A stretch of DNA of 6,893 bases, from positions 1 through 6,893 of the forward strand of contig CALAYY010000199.1 in NCBI GenBank assembly GCA_937895465.1, written 5' to 3'. This stretch comes from an uncultured Clostridia bacterium. GTDB taxonomy: Bacteria; Bacillota; Clostridia; Christensenellales; DUVY01. A program made the translations under genes and the position numbers. Under the pieces are notes generated by a model. The model made no database searches. It saw only the letters and a list, made by a program, of their open reading frames with translations, and was not told where the DNA came from. Positions 1 through 6,174 of the stretch are shown here, piece after piece (positions within the stretch are counted from its first letter, which is position 1; each line of letters starts with the position of its first letter).

Positions 1-1296
1 AATTTTATCATATCTGACGGCAGGCTTACGGTAACACCTGGCAATGCAAAATATGTTCCTGAACAAGTTTCAGGCGGGGTTAAAACTTTAATGGTACTTT
101 ATAAAAATAACAAAACAGGCACAGTGACAAAAGAGTTAATGGCTTCATCGTCTACCGATATATATAAATATGATGAAGTAGGCAGTACATGGGTATCTAT
201 AAAAAGCGGGCTTAGGGGCGGTTTCTACAGCTTTATAAATTATCAGCAGGGAATGGATGACATTATTATAATGTCAAACGGCATAGACCCGATGTATAAA
301 TACGACGGAACAACACTTACAGAGTTAGGTGGAGTTCCGCCAAGGTGTGCTTCTATATCACTTCACTATGAACGTGTATGGGCTACGGTTGATTTATCGT
401 TTCCTAATCGTGTGCATTACAGTGCTCCACTTGACCCTGAGAATTGGAAAGTAGCTAAAGATGACGGTGGATTTTTAGAGATACCAACATGGGACGGTGG
501 TGTATGTATTGGACTTAGTACAATCTTTGATAATGTTGTAATCTTCAAAACATATAATATCTGGAAGATTAATGGTATGTACCCTGCCGAGTATCAAAAA
601 CTACAGGTGTATTCCTCCACTGGTGCTATTGCTCCAAAATCAATTCAAGATGCAGGCACTGTATGCCTATTCTTAGCAAGAGATGGGATATATGTATATG
701 ACGGTATGCAAACACAGTTAATCAGCCAGCCAATAAAAGATATAATAAAGAATATGAACCTTTCTTATGCAGATAAAGCAGTGGGAATTTTTTACGATAA
801 TAAATATACTCTGGCAATCCCTGAAGGAAATAGTACAGAAAATAATTGTGTGATTGAGTATGATCTAGATACAAAACAGTTCATCATAAAACGTGGTTTT
901 AATGTAACCACATTCTTAGTATATAAGGATAAGTTGTTATTTTCAAATAATGACGGTTATGTTTTAGAGTATAACAAGGGCGACACATTCGACGGCAAAC
1001 CTATTGAAGCATTTTGGGACACACCCTATTCCAATATTGGCATGCCAAATGTCACAAAAAGGAGTTCAGAAATATATTTAACATTAGAAAAACTTTATGG
1101 CGATGAGATGAAGGTTGACGGAATTTTTGATAAAAGATCTAAAAGTGCAGTTGTTAAATTGCCTAGCATAAAAACTGATAAAAAAGTTAGGCTCAGATGT
1201 ACTGGCAGACACTTTAAACTGAGGTTTTCCAATGTAAATGGCAGTAGGTTTACACTAGCTATGCCACAGCTTTACTATGATGCAGATAGGGACTGA
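1..1296 (+). CDS. Beta-propeller-like phage virion protein (stabilisation / tail-hub type), 5' end missing
   Basis: The reading frame is open from base 1 to the TGA at 1294-1296, giving 431 visible residues. The first ATG at 91 is visible residue 31 and is probably internal, because good coding sequence (ISDGRLTVTPGNAKYVPEQV) precedes it without a stop. The protein is beta-rich, with repeated short blade-like signatures: MYKYDGT (about 98-104), RDGIYVYDG (227-235), VIEYDLDT (284-291) and VLEYNKGD (321-328). The segment PNRVHYSAPLDPENW (135-149) and the later FWDTPYSNIGMPNVTKR (338-354) resemble phage propeller proteins annotated as packaged-DNA stabilisation or tail proteins (P22 gp10-like). 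That assignment comes from pattern memory, not from a search. No signal peptide, membrane segment or catalytic motif is visible. It lies directly upstream of two fibre genes, which supports a role in the tail or adsorption apparatus. Being a coding gene is near certain; the exact role is moderate to weak. Confidence 0.8.
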   Translation, partial: NFIISDGRLTVTPGNAKYVPEQVSGGVKTLMVLYKNNKTGTVTKELMASSSTDIYKYDEVGSTWVSIKSGLRGGFYSFINYQQGMDDIIIMSNGIDPMYKYDGTTLTELGGVPPRCASISLHYERVWATVDLSFPNRVHYSAPLDPENWKVAKDDGGFLEIPTWDGGVCIGLSTIFDNVVIFKTYNIWKINGMYPAEYQKLQVYSSTGAIAPKSIQDAGTVCLFLARDGIYVYDGMQTQLISQPIKDIIKNMNLSYADKAVGIFYDNKYTLAIPEGNSTENNCVIEYDLDTKQFIIKRGFNVTTFLVYKDKLLFSNNDGYVLEYNKGDTFDGKPIEAFWDTPYSNIGMPNVTKRSSEIYLTLEKLYGDEMKVDGIFDKRSKSAVVKLPSIKTDKKVRLRCTGRHFKLRFSNVNGSRFTLAMPQLYYDADRD

Positions 1297-1302
1297 TGCA
1301 AT

Positions 1303-2907
1303 ATGAGGGGTTTTGAAGTAATCAGGGACATTTCTCCATTGTCTTTAAAGAGCCTTAATGAACAGTTGCAGATGCTTTTTTTCAGGGTGCAGAATATAAC
1401 CGAAAAAGATTTAAGGCCAGAATCGGTTACAGGCGAAGCAATTAAGGTAGAGTCTATTGACGGTACCCATATCAAGCCTAAGTCAATAACAGCAGAGCAT
1501 ATTGACGTTGAGTTACTCACTGCTGATAGTTTAGAAGCGGTTAATGCCAGAATAGGTGACTTAGAAGCTACAAGCGCAACAATAACAGATTTAAACGCCG
1601 CAATGGCTGATATAAATGATTTAAAAGCCAACAAGGCCAGTATAACCGATCTTAGTGCAGTAACAGCTAGGATAGGCACACTAGAAGCTAACAGTGCCAC
1701 TATTGTTGAGCTTGATGCAAGCAATGCAAGAATAAATACTTTAGAAGGCAAGACCGCTTCAATTGAAACTATTTTATCTAAAGACGTGTTTACTGAGCTT
1801 GCTACAGTGGGTAAGATTGTAGCGGGAAGTTCAATTATCTCAGACGGTGCAATAGGCGATGCTCAAATATCGTCATTATCGGCTAGTAAATTAAGTGCAG
1901 GGATAATTGATGCCGCAATAATTACCGTAAAAAACCTTAATGCTGATAATATTACAGTCGGTACAATAAACGGGCAAAGAATTGCAGACGGTGCAATAGA
2001 TAATAGCAAAGTAGCAGAAAATGCTAATATTGCAGGAAGTAAATTAGATATAAATGATGTAATAGTAAATATAAATGGTGCTACTACACAGATAGATAGT
2101 ACGAAAATACAAGTAGGGGATAGAAGTTTAGACTTAGAACTATCCGAACAAAAAATAGCCACAGAAGATAATGCAGAAAGTATAAGCAATCAAAGCAGCC
2201 AAATATCTGCTTTAGATACTGCCATAAAGTTAAAAGTAGATACTCAAACCTATGATACAAAGATGTCTAGTATAGATGGCGATATAGGCACTATAAATAC
2301 TAGTCTGAATAAAGCCACAAGCGATATATCTGTATTGCAGGGGCAGATAGTGCAAAAAGTTGAGCAGACGGATATAGATAGCGCAATAAGCGGTCTTGAT
2401 AGCAAATTCGAGACAATAGAGAATGATAAAGCAGATAGGTTAGATACAGATGCTTTATGGACAAATATCACTCATATGGAAACATCGGTTGTTCAGTTAC
2501 AGGATTCTATTACATCTAAAGTTGAACGCACTGAGATGGATTCTATTAACGATACATTGGCAGAAGTATCTTCACAAGTTACACAGTTAGAAGATTCATA
2601 CAGGATTGATATATCACAGTTATCAGGCAAGGTATCTGATGCAGAGGATAGTTTAGGTCAAATTACAAGTTATCTTGATTTTAGCTCTACTGGACTTAAT
2701 ATAGGAAAGTCTAATAGCCCATTAAGCATAAATATCAGTAATGAGCAAATGGATTTTTTGGATAATGGTACTGCCGTTGCATATATAAATGGGCAGAAAA
2801 TGTATATAGAAAATTTGCAGGTATTACAGTCTATTATTATAGGTGTTCATCAGATAGAAAAATACAATAGCGGCATAACGTTCTTAAGATGGGTAGGTGA
2901 GCAATAA
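1303..2907 (+). CDS. Repetitive coiled-coil phage tail-tip / fibre shaft protein
   Basis: This 534-residue protein starts at ATG 1303. Only two codons separate it from the upstream TGA in the same frame, so no earlier start is possible; AGGGA at 1288-1292 is a weak, distant ribosome site. Four decapeptide repeats (residues 38-77) are followed by four 20-residue repeats (82-161). A Gly/Ala/Asn/Ile-rich stretch (about 175-250) contains SDGAIGDAQI and ADGAIDNSKV. Then come about 170 residues of heptad-like coiled coil (285-455) with three L-x3-I-x2-KV-[DE] units. The last 80 residues (YLDFSSTGLNIGKSNSPLSI onward, ending LRWVGEQ) form a beta-rich domain of the kind seen at the C-terminus of Firmicutes siphophage minor tail proteins. 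The composition (Ser, Thr, Ile, Ala, Asp; no Cys) suits an elongated trimeric fibre outside the cell. The stop overlaps the next ATG by one base (TAATG), indicating translational coupling with the next fibre gene. No hydrolase domain is visible. Role confident as a class, not in detail. Confidence 0.88.
   Translation: MRGFEVIRDISPLSLKSLNEQLQMLFFRVQNITEKDLRPESVTGEAIKVESIDGTHIKPKSITAEHIDVELLTADSLEAVNARIGDLEATSATITDLNAAMADINDLKANKASITDLSAVTARIGTLEANSATIVELDASNARINTLEGKTASIETILSKDVFTELATVGKIVAGSSIISDGAIGDAQISSLSASKLSAGIIDAAIITVKNLNADNITVGTINGQRIADGAIDNSKVAENANIAGSKLDINDVIVNINGATTQIDSTKIQVGDRSLDLELSEQKIATEDNAESISNQSSQISALDTAIKLKVDTQTYDTKMSSIDGDIGTINTSLNKATSDISVLQGQIVQKVEQTDIDSAISGLDSKFETIENDKADRLDTDALWTNITHMETSVVQLQDSITSKVERTEMDSINDTLAEVSSQVTQLEDSYRIDISQLSGKVSDAEDSLGQITSYLDFSSTGLNIGKSNSPLSINISNEQMDFLDNGTAVAYINGQKMYIENLQVLQSIIIGVHQIEKYNSGITFLRWVGEQ
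1414..1533 (+). repeat. Four 30-bp / decapeptide repeats in the fibre shaft gene
   Basis: Residues 38-77 divide into RPESVTGEAI, KVESIDGTHI, KPKSITAEHI and DVELLTADSL. The shared pattern is a charged residue at position 1, Ser or Leu at 4, Ile/Val/Leu at 5 and Ile/Leu at 10. Conservation is at protein level; the DNA copies have diverged. The period suggests one beta-strand-plus-turn per unit in a trimeric fibre (inference). Confidence 0.75.
1546..1785 (+). repeat. Four 60-bp / 20-residue tandem repeats in the fibre shaft gene
   Basis: Residues 82-161 split exactly into four 20-mers with no insertions: ARIGDLEATSATITDLNAAM, ADINDLKANKASITDLSAVT, ARIGTLEANSATIVELDASN and ARINTLEGKTASIETILSKD. 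Position 1 is Ala, position 3 Ile, position 6 Leu and position 13 Ile in every copy; position 16 is Leu in three copies and Ile in the last. The DNA copies are only partly alike, so the array is old or under protein-level selection. The regular hydrophobic spacing fits a coiled coil or trimeric beta-helix shaft. Confidence 0.85.
2212..2544 (+). repeat. Three dispersed L-x3-I-x2-KV-[DE] units in the coiled-coil region
   Basis: Similar segments occur at residues 304-318 (LDTAIKLKVDTQTYD), 345-360 (LQGQIVQKVEQTDIDS) and 399-414 (LQDSITSKVERTEMDS), spaced 41 and 54 residues apart. The DNA positions are 2212-2256, 2335-2382 and 2497-2544. This I-x-x-KV pattern is common in the shaft part of phage tail proteins. 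The second and third copies are clearly more alike than the first. Confidence 0.65.
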
Positions 2908-4991
2908 TGGCAAGCGGAAGTTTTAATGTCAGTACCAGCAATCAATATATAAAGGGGAAAATCGAATGGAGTTCGGTACAAGATATTGATAAAAATCAGT
3001 CTACTGTTACTGCTACTCTAAGACTTTCTAGAACTAATACAGGATACACAACAGAGGGTAGGGGCAGCTTTACCATTACGATAAATGGGAATAGCAAAAC
3101 GAATGACAACGGTGGATCACAATTTGTATTTACTTATAATTCTAATACTCTATGTGTAACTCATACCGTTGCGGTGCCTCATAATGCTGATGGGAGTAAG
3201 AGCATCACAATAACAGCCAGTGGAAGCATATCCAGGTTTACAATGTCAAGTCAAGGTGGGACTGCTGTATTAGACACTATACCAAGAGCTAGTTCTATAA
3301 GCTCATTCCCAAGCTTTACAATAGGTAATAGCTTTACAGTATCTATTAATAGGGCAAGCTCCAGCTTTACGCATACGTTAGAATTAAAGTATGGTTCAAC
3401 TGTTATTGCCACTAGATCAGGTGTAGGGTCAAGTGTTAATTTTAGTTTGTCTAGCGCTGAACAAGATACTCTGTATAATGCTATGAAGAATGTGACAAGT
3501 GGCACAGTAACATTAACTTGCCAAACCTATAATGGAAGTACAGCTATAGGAAATGCAGTAAGTAAAAATTCGACAGCTTATATATCAAGCTCAATAGTTC
3601 CGACATTTACATCATTAACGGCTGTAGAAACTGTGTCCGCTGTATCAGCTTTAGGGGTATTTATTCAGAATTTAAGCAGGATCAAATTCACTATTAATGG
3701 AGCAAGCGGAGCAAAACATAGTACAATTACTGCCTATAAAATCACATTCAATGGCGTAAATTATAATGTCTCTAGTGCTACTACGGGCGCTATCAATAAG
3801 AGCGGTACATTAACAGCCAAAGCCACGATAACAGATAGCAGGGGAAGGACGGCAAACAAAAGTATCAGCGTAACATTAGTTGCTTATTCGCCGCCTCAAA
3901 TATCTTCTTTATCTATTGTTAGGTGTAATGCTGATGGAACATTAAACCCTCTAGGAACATCTGTAAGGGTTATTACAAAAGGTAGTGTATCATCTATATC
4001 TAGCAAAAATATAATGCAATATAGAATAAAAACCTCAGCTAGGGGTGCTAATTCATGGGTGACTAAAAAAGATGTGTCTGTACCAATTACAGCATTAAAT
4101 GACACAACCATAATATCTACCTATGACATTGCAAGTTCATTTGATTTACGAGTCGAATTGGCCGATAAGTTTAATACTACTATATCTTTATCAACAATCC
4201 CCACAGGAGAGGTTACGATGTCATGGGGCAAAACGGGGGTTGGTATCGGTAAGATATGGGAGCAAGGCGCATTAGATGTCGGCGGAGATGGTTTTATTGA
4301 TGGCAATAAAATATGGCATAAAGGTAATGATGGAGCTGGAAGCGGCTTAGATGCTGATTTATTAGACGGTATGCATCTTAATTATATTATTAATTCTAAA
4401 GGAGATTACATTGTTAACGATACACGAAGTATTGATACGGCTACAAATTTAGGTGAAAAAGGTGTTAGGTTTGAATTTAAATCTAATAGTACCGATGGCC
4501 TCTCAGATGGTGGCAGTTTTCATGGCGTTATGACATTCCAACCATGGGGTGATAGTTCTGGTGGGAAGACGTATCAGCTGGCGTTTACTTATAATAATAA
4601 TCTCTGGTTAAGGTCAGCTGTTGTTACTGCTGGCTGGAGTTCTTGGAGAAAGGTAAGCTTAGATGGCCATAGCCATAGTTATCTGCCACTAAGTGGTGGA
4701 ACGGTTTCAGGACAAATTACACTATCAAACGGAGTATCGGCAGGCCATGCTGTAAAGTGCCTAACTACTAGTGTATACTCTGCGATTGCTTATGGATGGG
4801 TTACCTCAACCAGCGGTGCCTGGGTAACCGTAAATTATCCTAGGCCATTCCGCCAGAGCCCTAATATTATAGTATCGAATGGAATTGGAGTTGCTTGTAA
4901 GTTAAAAAATATTACAACAACAAGCGCTGAAATGTGTAATACTGATTCTGGCAGTGGTATCATTTATTGGATTGCTTGTGGATATGTATAA
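2907..4991 (+). CDS. Modular phage tail fibre: DUF859-like N-terminus, pyocin-knob-like and gp53-like C-terminal domains
   Basis: The gene encodes 694 residues from ATG 2907, preceded by AGGTGA at 2895-2900 with 6-base spacing; its first A is the last base of the upstream TAA. Residues 1-440 resemble the DUF859 siphovirus family, with ASGSFNVSTSNQYIKGKIEW at the start, VPHNADGSKSI (90-100), LDTIPRASSI (122-131) and SWGKTGVGIGK (439-449). Then come IWHKGNDGAGSGLDADLLDG (469-488), a tail-fibre adaptor motif; a pyocin-knob-like segment (about 491-585) ending GWSSWRKVSL; GHSHSYLPLSGGTVSGQI (587-604), a linker common in phage fibres; and a tip (about 611-694) ending YWIACGYV that resembles the gp53-like tail-fibre C-terminal domain. 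The likely job is binding the host surface during adsorption; as a fibre it should trimerise. The C-terminal modules are typical exchangeable receptor-binding parts, so host range probably maps there. No endosialidase or intramolecular chaperone motif is visible. Domain names come from recognised motifs, not from a search. Confidence 0.92.
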   Translation: MASGSFNVSTSNQYIKGKIEWSSVQDIDKNQSTVTATLRLSRTNTGYTTEGRGSFTITINGNSKTNDNGGSQFVFTYNSNTLCVTHTVAVPHNADGSKSITITASGSISRFTMSSQGGTAVLDTIPRASSISSFPSFTIGNSFTVSINRASSSFTHTLELKYGSTVIATRSGVGSSVNFSLSSAEQDTLYNAMKNVTSGTVTLTCQTYNGSTAIGNAVSKNSTAYISSSIVPTFTSLTAVETVSAVSALGVFIQNLSRIKFTINGASGAKHSTITAYKITFNGVNYNVSSATTGAINKSGTLTAKATITDSRGRTANKSISVTLVAYSPPQISSLSIVRCNADGTLNPLGTSVRVITKGSVSSISSKNIMQYRIKTSARGANSWVTKKDVSVPITALNDTTIISTYDIASSFDLRVELADKFNTTISLSTIPTGEVTMSWGKTGVGIGKIWEQGALDVGGDGFIDGNKIWHKGNDGAGSGLDADLLDGMHLNYIINSKGDYIVNDTRSIDTATNLGEKGVRFEFKSNSTDGLSDGGSFHGVMTFQPWGDSSGGKTYQLAFTYNNNLWLRSAVVTAGWSSWRKVSLDGHSHSYLPLSGGTVSGQITLSNGVSAGHAVKCLTTSVYSAIAYGWVTSTSGAWVTVNYPRPFRQSPNIIVSNGIGVACKLKNITTTSAEMCNTDSGSGIIYWIACGYV
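4311..4991 (+). other. Receptor-binding module of the tail fibre (adaptor, knob, HSH linker, tip)
   Basis: This is the C-terminal third of the 2907-4991 fibre. It holds the GNDGAGSGLDADLLDG adaptor (4311-4370), the knob-like part (about 4377-4661), the HSH linker (from 4668) and the gp53-like tip (about 4737-4991). The borders are estimates from motif positions. Such blocks are often exchanged between phages; the knob and tip would be the surfaces contacting the cell. Confidence 0.6.
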
Positions 4992-4996
4992 GGAGG
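4990..4996 (+). promoter_or_regulatory. Strong ribosome binding site overlapping the fibre stop codon
   Basis: AAGGAGG lies 7 bases before ATG 5004. Its first two bases are the last two of the fibre's TAA (4989-4991). This near-perfect Shine-Dalgarno fixes the start of the 131-residue gene and allows re-initiation by ribosomes finishing the fibre. Confidence 0.85.
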
Positions 4997-5003
4997 AAAC
5001 TTT

Positions 5004-5399
5004 ATGATTTTGTATAGAAATATATGTTCTGGCAAACTCTATGGCTTTAAAATTTCCTATAATCTAAATGATAATATGACCTTAGATGTATCAGAAGGTT
5101 GGATTGAGGAAGAATACATTGCTTCTGTATCTATTACATTCCCGATATTGCCTGTTGAACAAAATGCAAGAATATACTTAACATCAAATTCAGATGCACC
5201 TTTTGCTGTGGTAATTAGTAGGAATGGTGAGGATATGCCGGATGTTAAAAATTTAGTATTGAGTTTAATGGACGTTTGGATACCACCAAATTGCGATAAT
5301 TTAAGGGAATTACAGATTCATACCAGAGGTTATGATTCTAGCAAACCCGATACTGAATTTGATGAACGAGGTGAGCCAAAATGGGAAATAATAGGGTAA
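5004..5399 (+). CDS. Small acidic phage protein of unknown function, next to the tail fibre
   Basis: The 131-residue frame starts at ATG 5004 behind AAGGAGG and ends at TAA 5397-5399. I do not recognise the family. It begins MILYRNICSGKLYGFKISYN and looks beta-rich: alternating hydrophobic strands such as YIASVSITFPILPV and FAVVISRNG, then a hydrophobic segment VLSLMDVWIPP and a polar acidic tail (SSKPDTEFDERGEPKWEIIG). There is no signal peptide, convincing membrane helix, cysteine pair or catalytic motif. It lies 12 bases after the receptor-binding fibre and overlaps the next gene by 19 bases, so it is probably co-translated with them. That position would suit a fibre chaperone, fibre attachment protein or minor tail protein, but this rests on location only. 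Confidence 0.85.
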   Translation: MILYRNICSGKLYGFKISYNLNDNMTLDVSEGWIEEEYIASVSITFPILPVEQNARIYLTSNSDAPFAVVISRNGEDMPDVKNLVLSLMDVWIPPNCDNLRELQIHTRGYDSSKPDTEFDERGEPKWEIIG

Positions 5400-5704
5400 A
5401 AATACAGCAGGTAGGCTACGAAGCAGAGTCTTTCAATGAAACTGTAGACGCAAACACGAAACGTGAGATAAAGCAAGAATACAGTATTGAAGATGAAATT
5501 AAAATTCTAAGGAGGACTGTAAAAAGCCTAGGCGCAAATGATGAAGTATTTGAAAAATATTATAATTATGTTGAAAATAAAATAAATAAAAGTAAGCAGG
5601 ATAAAAAATCATTGAGTAACGTAAATGCAGAAATAAAAATAAATGCTAAAAAGTGTAATAGCAAATCAAAACCTAAAATTACAAACTTAAACGAAAATAA
5701 ATAA
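5381..5704 (+). CDS. Small lysine-rich phage protein of unknown function
   Basis: The 107-residue frame starts at ATG 5381 with GAGGTGA at 5368-5374, 6 bases upstream, inside the end of the preceding gene in a different frame. It ends at TAA 5702-5704, just before a terminator. Residues 1-35 are polar. Residues 35-75 (YSIEDEIKILRRTVKSLGAN, then a Tyr-rich EVFEKYYNYVENK) look helical and amphipathic. Residues 68-107 are a basic Lys/Asn/Ser-rich tail with no predicted fold. The DNA of this tail is very A-rich compared with its neighbours. It is the last gene before the terminator, so it closes the fibre transcription unit. No family is recognised; the basic tail could bind nucleic acid or an acidic surface, which is a guess. 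Confidence 0.75.
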   Translation: MGNNRVKIQQVGYEAESFNETVDANTKREIKQEYSIEDEIKILRRTVKSLGANDEVFEKYYNYVENKINKSKQDKKSLSNVNAEIKINAKKCNSKSKPKITNLNENK

Positions 5705-5714
5705 TCTAAGAATT

Positions 5715-5744
5715 AACACCTTTATGGGTGTTTTTATTTTTTTT
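5715..5744 (+). terminator. Rho-independent terminator after the fibre gene cluster
   Basis: AACACC (5715-5720) pairs perfectly with GGTGTT (5727-5732) around a 6-base loop TTTATG. The last two stem bases run into a T-rich tract that continues to 5744 (TTTTTATTTTTTTT from 5731). The stem is short, so termination may be partial and let some transcripts reach the genes beyond. Confidence 0.8.
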
Positions 5745-5753
5745 GGAGGTGAT
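5745..5753 (+). promoter_or_regulatory. Ribosome binding site that fixes a GTG start at 5760
   Basis: GGAGGTGAT is a full match to the Firmicutes Shine-Dalgarno core and sits 6 bases before GTG 5760. The ATG at 5724 in the same frame lies in the terminator loop, has no ribosome site, and would translate the poly-T tract as FIFF. Confidence 0.88.
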
Positions 5754-5759
5754 GAAAAC

Positions 5760-6155
5760 GTGATTAAGTTTAAATTAATAAACCTAAGCCAAATTATCAA
5801 TGTTTTCAACAACATAGCAAACAAGCAGACGAATATTGCTTTATCGTATCAAATACTTAAAATCCTCAAAAAGTTGGGAGAAGAAAAGGACATATTTAAT
5901 AATACAGTCCGAATGCTGAGAAACAAATATTGCAAGGTTGATGCAGACGGGAACATAGTGTTAAACGCAAATGGGACGTTCCAAATAAAAGATGGGCTTG
6001 AAGAAGAATATAAAAAAGAAGCACAGGAATTTGCCAGTTTAGAAGTTGAATTAGACGTTGACAAAATAAGATTATCTCAGTTATCCAATGAAGATATAAA
6101 GTTAAGTCCCAATGAACTATTTACAATAGAAGATTTTATAGAAACAGACATATAG
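5760..6155 (+). CDS. DUF1617-like small phage protein (GTG start)
   Basis: I place the start at GTG 5760, giving 131 residues and a TAG stop at 6153-6155. A longer frame from ATG 5724 would add 12 residues encoded by the terminator hairpin and ribosome site, so I reject it. The N-terminal 60 residues are helical and amphipathic (IKFKLINLSQIINVFNNIAN, then YQILKILKKLGEEKDIFNNT). The middle has YCKVDADGNIVLNANGTFQI followed by an acidic helix, and the end (KIRLSQLSNEDIKLSPNELF) is polar. The helix / DxDGN / acidic helix layout resembles the DUF1617 family of Firmicutes phages, which as I recall lies between tail fibre and lysis genes; this fits the position here. No membrane segment is present, so it is not a holin. 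Its biochemical role is unknown. It is 19 bases upstream of the peptidoglycan-binding gene. Confidence 0.85.
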   Translation: MIKFKLINLSQIINVFNNIANKQTNIALSYQILKILKKLGEEKDIFNNTVRMLRNKYCKVDADGNIVLNANGTFQIKDGLEEEYKKEAQEFASLEVELDVDKIRLSQLSNEDIKLSPNELFTIEDFIETDI

Positions 6156-6159
6156 TCAC

Positions 6160-6168
6160 AAGGGGGTG
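6160..6168 (+). promoter_or_regulatory. Ribosome binding site of the peptidoglycan-binding gene
   Basis: AAGGGGGTGG, spanning roughly 6159-6168 before ATG 6175, matches the Shine-Dalgarno core with one or two mismatches. It supports 6175 as the start. Confidence 0.7.
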
Positions 6169-6174
6169 GTCATT

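Larger units (their letters stand above)
5705..5759 (+). other. Intergenic spacer holding a terminator and a ribosome binding site
   Basis: This is the longest non-coding gap in the window (55 bases). It contains the terminator at 5715-5744, directly abutted by the GGAGGTGAT ribosome site at 5745-5753. I found no convincing promoter: the best pair, TTACAA at 5679-5684 and TAATCT at 5702-5707, has a poor -10 box and would fire straight into the terminator. Confidence 0.7.

Noticed and set aside
91..1296. First gene starting at ATG 91
   Set aside because: The frame is open and coding-like back to base 1, and no ribosome site precedes 91, so the gene is better described as 5'-truncated by the window edge.
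1275..1751. Minus-strand 158-residue open frame rich in Ala, Leu, Ser and Ile
   Set aside because: It lies opposite the tandem repeats of the fibre gene; its repetitive hydrophobic protein mirrors that repeat. No sensible ribosome site or context.
4737..4991. Variable region of a diversity-generating retroelement at the fibre tip
   Set aside because: There is no excess of AAC/AAT-type variable codons, no nearby template repeat and no reverse transcriptase in the window; the tip looks like an ordinary gp53-like domain.
5679..5707. Possible promoter TTACAA - 17 bases - TAATCT
   Set aside because: The -10 box matches the consensus at only three of six bases in AT-rich DNA, and a transcript from it would run directly into the terminator.
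5724..5759. ATG 5724 as start of the DUF1617-like gene
   Set aside because: The ATG is in a terminator loop without a ribosome site, and the next 12 codons are the poly-T tract and the real Shine-Dalgarno of GTG 5760.
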